From Rhodospirillaceae bacterium (GTDB taxonomy: Bacteria; Pseudomonadota; Alphaproteobacteria; MPNO01; UBA2964), in NCBI GenBank assembly GCA_018660305.1, contig JABJKO010000161.1, positions 1 through 16,435 on the forward strand: DNA of 16,435 nt, read 5' to 3'. Both the position numbers and the translations under genes were made by a program. The notes under the pieces are model-generated. The model made no database searches and was not told where the DNA came from. It saw only the letters and a list, made by a program, of their open reading frames with translations. This document shows, piece by piece, positions 14,455-16,435 of the stretch (within the stretch, counting starts at the first letter, position 1; every line of letters begins with the position of its first letter).

Positions 14455-16098
14455 TTACATCGCCCTGATTTCCACCAGGAATGCGTCCACCTGCCCTTTA
14501 AGAACCTCGGACTGTTTGGAGAGTTCCTTGGTGGCATCGAGTACCTGGGAAGCTGCCGTACCGGTTTCACCGGCTGCCTCCGTTACGCTTACAATATTGC
14601 TGGAGACTTCCGTGGTTCCGGTGGCAGCCTGCTGGACATTCTCCGAGATTTCCCGGGTCGCGGCGATCTGCTCTTCGACCGATGTCTCGACCGCTTTCGC
14701 GATTTCGCTCATCTTGCCGATGGTGCCGCCGATCTGCCCGATGGCTTCCACCGCCTCGCTGGTGGATGCCTGGATCTCACTGACCTGCTGCGAGATTTCC
14801 TCGGTCGCCTTGGCGGTCTGGGTCGCCAGATTCTTGACCTCGGAGGCCACAACCGCGAAGCCCTTGCCCGCATCACCGGCCCGCGCCGCCTCGATGGTGG
14901 CATTGAGCGCCAGAAGGTTGGTCTGGGACGCGATGTCGTTGATCAGATTGACCACATCGCCAATCTTCTGTGCCGCTTCGGCCAGCCCGACAACCTGGGC
15001 GTTGGTCTTCTCGGCTTCGGCGACGGCCTCTTCGGCAATCTTGTTGCTTTCCTGAACCTGACGGCCCACCTCCTGAACCGATGCCGACAGCTCCTCGGTC
15101 GCCGAGGCCACCGTCTGAACATTGGTCGTCGCTTCTTCCGAGGCCGCGGCCACGGCCGTCGATTGCTGCTTTGTCTGTTCCGCGGTCGATGACAGGGATT
15201 CGGCGGAGGACTGCATCTCGGCGGCGGCCGACGAGACTGTTTCCACCACGCTCTTTACATCGGCCTCGAATTTATCGGCCATGGCGACCTGCGCGGTGAC
15301 CACGCTCCAGCTCACCATGGGACCGAGATAGCTACCGCCGTCGTCCATGATGGCGGAGACCCTGAGATCCAGGGTCTCATCGCCCAGCTTGATCTTGGCG
15401 CTGTGGGGCAGGTTCTTGGGATCGCCCAGAAGCTGGCGCTGATGTTCCGGATGCTTGTGGAAGATGTCGATGCACTGGCCCAAAAGCTCGTCCGCCTTGC
15501 AGGGCAGCAGATGCTCGAGGGTCCGCAGCGTGTCGATACTGGTCTTGTTGGCGTAGTTGATGGTGAAGTCGGTGGGATCGGCCATCAACACGTTGATCGG
15601 CATGTTGTTGACCATGGTGGTCAGGCGCGCCGCATCGGAATCTGCCTTGACCTTCTCGGTGATAATGCTCCAGGTCAGCATCGGGGAGACATAGTTGCCC
15701 TCGCGATCGAAGATCGGCGATACCAGCAGGTCCAGGATTTCCCCACCTAGCGTAATATTGGCCTGATGCGGAAGATTTTTGGGATCGGCGAGAAGCTTGC
15801 GTTGATGTTCCGGCGCCTTGTGAAAAATATCGACGCATTGGCCCTGTAACTCGTCCGCCTTGCACGGGAGCAGGTGTTCGAGGCCTTTAAGCGTCTCAAC
15901 GCTGGTCTTGTTCACGTAGTTGATCGTGAAATCTTCCAGATCCAGGGTCATCACATTGACCGGCATGCTGTCGACCATCTGGCGGAAAGCGGCTAGCTCT
16001 ACGTCCATGTCGTCAGAGAAGTTAAATGTCGATTTAGACCCCGAACCATCCACATCCAATTCAACTACGTTTTGCTTGCGTTTAGCCGATCCGAACAT
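14455..16098 (-). CDS. Soluble methyl-accepting chemotaxis protein with two PAS domains
   Basis: This 547-residue chemoreceptor has no transmembrane segment or signal peptide, so it is probably cytoplasmic. After a polar 30-residue N-terminus come two tandem PAS domains (about 38-150 and 158-270), close copies offset by about 121 residues. Each contains FTINYx[14 protein letters not shown], GQCxDIFHK, PEHQR, DPKNLPH and a final W-S-I/V-I/V-T. The C-terminal methyl-accepting signalling domain follows (about 300-530), a long coiled coil whose hairpin tip, [21 protein letters not shown] (388-408), contacts CheA and CheW. PAS-PAS receptors of this layout usually sense redox, oxygen or an intracellular metabolite. 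The conserved Cys79/Cys200 and several His residues are candidate sensing positions. GAGGG lies nine bases before the ATG. No CheA, CheW or CheR gene is nearby, so it is an orphan receptor. A role in taxis to aromatics is speculative. Confidence 0.93.
   Translation of the reverse strand: MFGSAKRKQNVVELDVDGSGSKSTFNFSDDMDVELAAFRQMVDSMPVNVMTLDLEDFTINYVNKTSVETLKGLEHLLPCKADELQGQCVDIFHKAPEHQRKLLADPKNLPHQANITLGGEILDLLVSPIFDREGNYVSPMLTWSIITEKVKADSDAARLTTMVNNMPINVLMADPTDFTINYANKTSIDTLRTLEHLLPCKADELLGQCIDIFHKHPEHQRQLLGDPKNLPHSAKIKLGDETLDLRVSAIMDDGGSYLGPMVSWSVVTAQVAMADKFEADVKSVVETVSSAAAEMQSSAESLSSTAEQTKQQSTAVAAASEEATTNVQTVASATEELSASVQEVGRQVQESNKIAEEAVAEAEKTNAQVVGLAEAAQKIGDVVNLINDIASQTNLLALNATIEAARAGDAGKGFAVVASEVKNLATQTAKATEEISQQVSEIQASTSEAVEAIGQIGGTIGKMSEIAKAVETSVEEQIAATREISENVQQAATGTTEVSSNIVSVTEAAGETGTAASQVLDATKELSKQSEVLKGQVDAFLVEIRAM
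15289..15987 (-). repeat. Tandem internal duplication encoding the two PAS domains
   Basis: Copy 1 spans about 15649-15987 and copy 2 about 15289-15627 within the chemoreceptor gene. The encoded domains align almost without gaps, with long shared blocks such as [12 protein letters not shown] and DPKNLPH, consistent with intragenic duplication. Confidence 0.8.
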
Positions 16099-16196
16099 AG
16101 GTATTTTCCCTCGATTTTGATCATCACCTTAAGGCCCGCTTTTGACCCGAGACGTCTGATTCCTGAATGAAATGCCAGCACTAATAACAGCCGGTT

Positions 16197-16241
16197 GCGT
16201 ATAGGTACTAATACGTATTTACGTTAATCAATACCTAACGC
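16197..16241. repeat. Imperfect inverted repeat upstream of the chemoreceptor gene
   Basis: The left arm GCGTATAGGTACTAATACGT (16197-16216) is mirrored by ACGTTAATCAATACCTAACGC (16221-16241) around an ATTT loop, with small bulges. GCGT, TAGGTA and ACGT match in both arms. It lies about 100 bp before the chemoreceptor start and could be an operator or an mRNA leader stem. Confidence 0.5.
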
Positions 16242-16276
16242 CAGGCCTTGGTCGGCCTCCATTGTTGTAATTTTTG

Positions 16277-16401
16277 TTCCCGTGAAAGTTATGGGTAAGG
16301 CAATAACCAAGCTGAACAGCCATGTTTTCCGGGGCTGAACCTATACGGGTTACTACTCAAAATTTTTTTACGGGTTTCTACTCAGAAAACTTTTACGGGA
16401 A
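16277..16401. repeat. Inverted-repeat-bounded segment with a 25-bp tandem repeat
   Basis: TTCCCGTGAAAGTT at 16277-16290 is the inverted copy, at 13 of 14 positions, of AACTTTTACGGGAA at 16388-16401. Inside the right end, a unit beginning ACGGGTT.CTACTCA occurs at 16345 and 16370 with a 25-bp period, and a third ACGGG follows at 16395. Repeated short blocks inside terminal inverted repeats are known at the ends of some insertion sequences (IS21 family, for example), so this may be an element end, a remnant or a MITE. No transposase is in the window. Confidence 0.5.
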
Positions 16402-16435
16402 ATGTCAGGCAGCGCACTGGATGTTGAGGCGGGCC

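Larger units (their letters stand above)
16099..16435. other. AT-rich upstream region of the chemoreceptor, no complete gene
   Basis: This 337-bp stretch is clearly more AT-rich than the coding sequence around it. It contains the chemoreceptor leader, an imperfect inverted repeat at 16197-16241, and a repeat cluster at 16277-16401. At the very edge an ATG at 16402 opens 11 plus-strand codons to the window end, too few to call a gene. No firm promoter was identified on the minus strand. Confidence 0.5.

Noticed and set aside
16345..16401. CRISPR array from the 25-bp spaced repeats
   Set aside because: The repeats are contiguous, fewer than three full units, with no unique spacers and no cas genes.
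16402..16435. ATG opening a short plus-strand frame at the right edge
   Set aside because: Only 11 codons are visible and the upstream GGGAA is a poor ribosome-binding site; it cannot be judged without more sequence.

Overview
The window looks like a stretch of a GC-rich alphaproteobacterial chromosome. A Rhodospirillales-like origin is an inference from codon bias, the cytosolic PAS-PAS chemoreceptor and the density of catabolic genes; no rRNA, tRNA, phage or CRISPR sequence is visible. It is dominated by an aromatic-compound catabolic locus carrying two separate Rieske ring-hydroxylating dioxygenases.

Left block (1-2420): a Gfo/Idh/MocA dehydrogenase, cut by the window edge, resembles phthalate 4,5-cis-dihydrodiol dehydrogenase. 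It is transcribed divergently from a dioxygenase alpha-beta pair. The 125-bp spacer between them holds two perfect palindromes and a TTGACA box. A hairpin follows the beta-subunit stop. Next comes a lone secreted cytochrome c'-like protein (2554-3087), which ends at a strong bidirectional terminator (3106-3152).

Central block (3176-12508, all minus strand, read right to left): a probable eight-gene transcription unit. The order is dioxygenase beta, BphB-like cis-dihydrodiol dehydrogenase, dioxygenase alpha, an atypical SDR without the YxxxK motif, two tandem FMN-dependent alpha-hydroxy-acid dehydrogenases (about 77% identical to each other by eye), a TctA-TctB fusion permease, and a TctC/Bug solute-binding protein. 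The plausible logic is periplasmic capture and uptake of an organic or aromatic carboxylate, then ring dihydroxylation, rearomatisation to a catechol-type product and side-chain oxidation. Ferredoxin, ferredoxin reductase and ring-cleavage genes are not in the window, so electron supply and ring opening must be encoded elsewhere.

Right block (12603-16435): a divergent RidA-family gene, a convergent ketopantoate-reductase-like gene (PanE/ApbA family), a 341-bp non-coding gap with inverted repeats, and a soluble methyl-accepting chemotaxis protein with two near-duplicate PAS domains. Upstream of the chemoreceptor is an AT-rich non-coding segment. It holds an imperfect hairpin and, at the window edge, a 25-bp tandem repeat bounded by 14-bp inverted repeats that may be the end of a mobile element.

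The most distinctive content is the pairing of two dioxygenases with two differently folded diol dehydrogenases, the unusual beta-dehydrogenase-alpha gene order, and the tandem hydroxy-acid dehydrogenases joined to a tripartite carboxylate transporter. All families are known. The combination and its substrate are what look undescribed.
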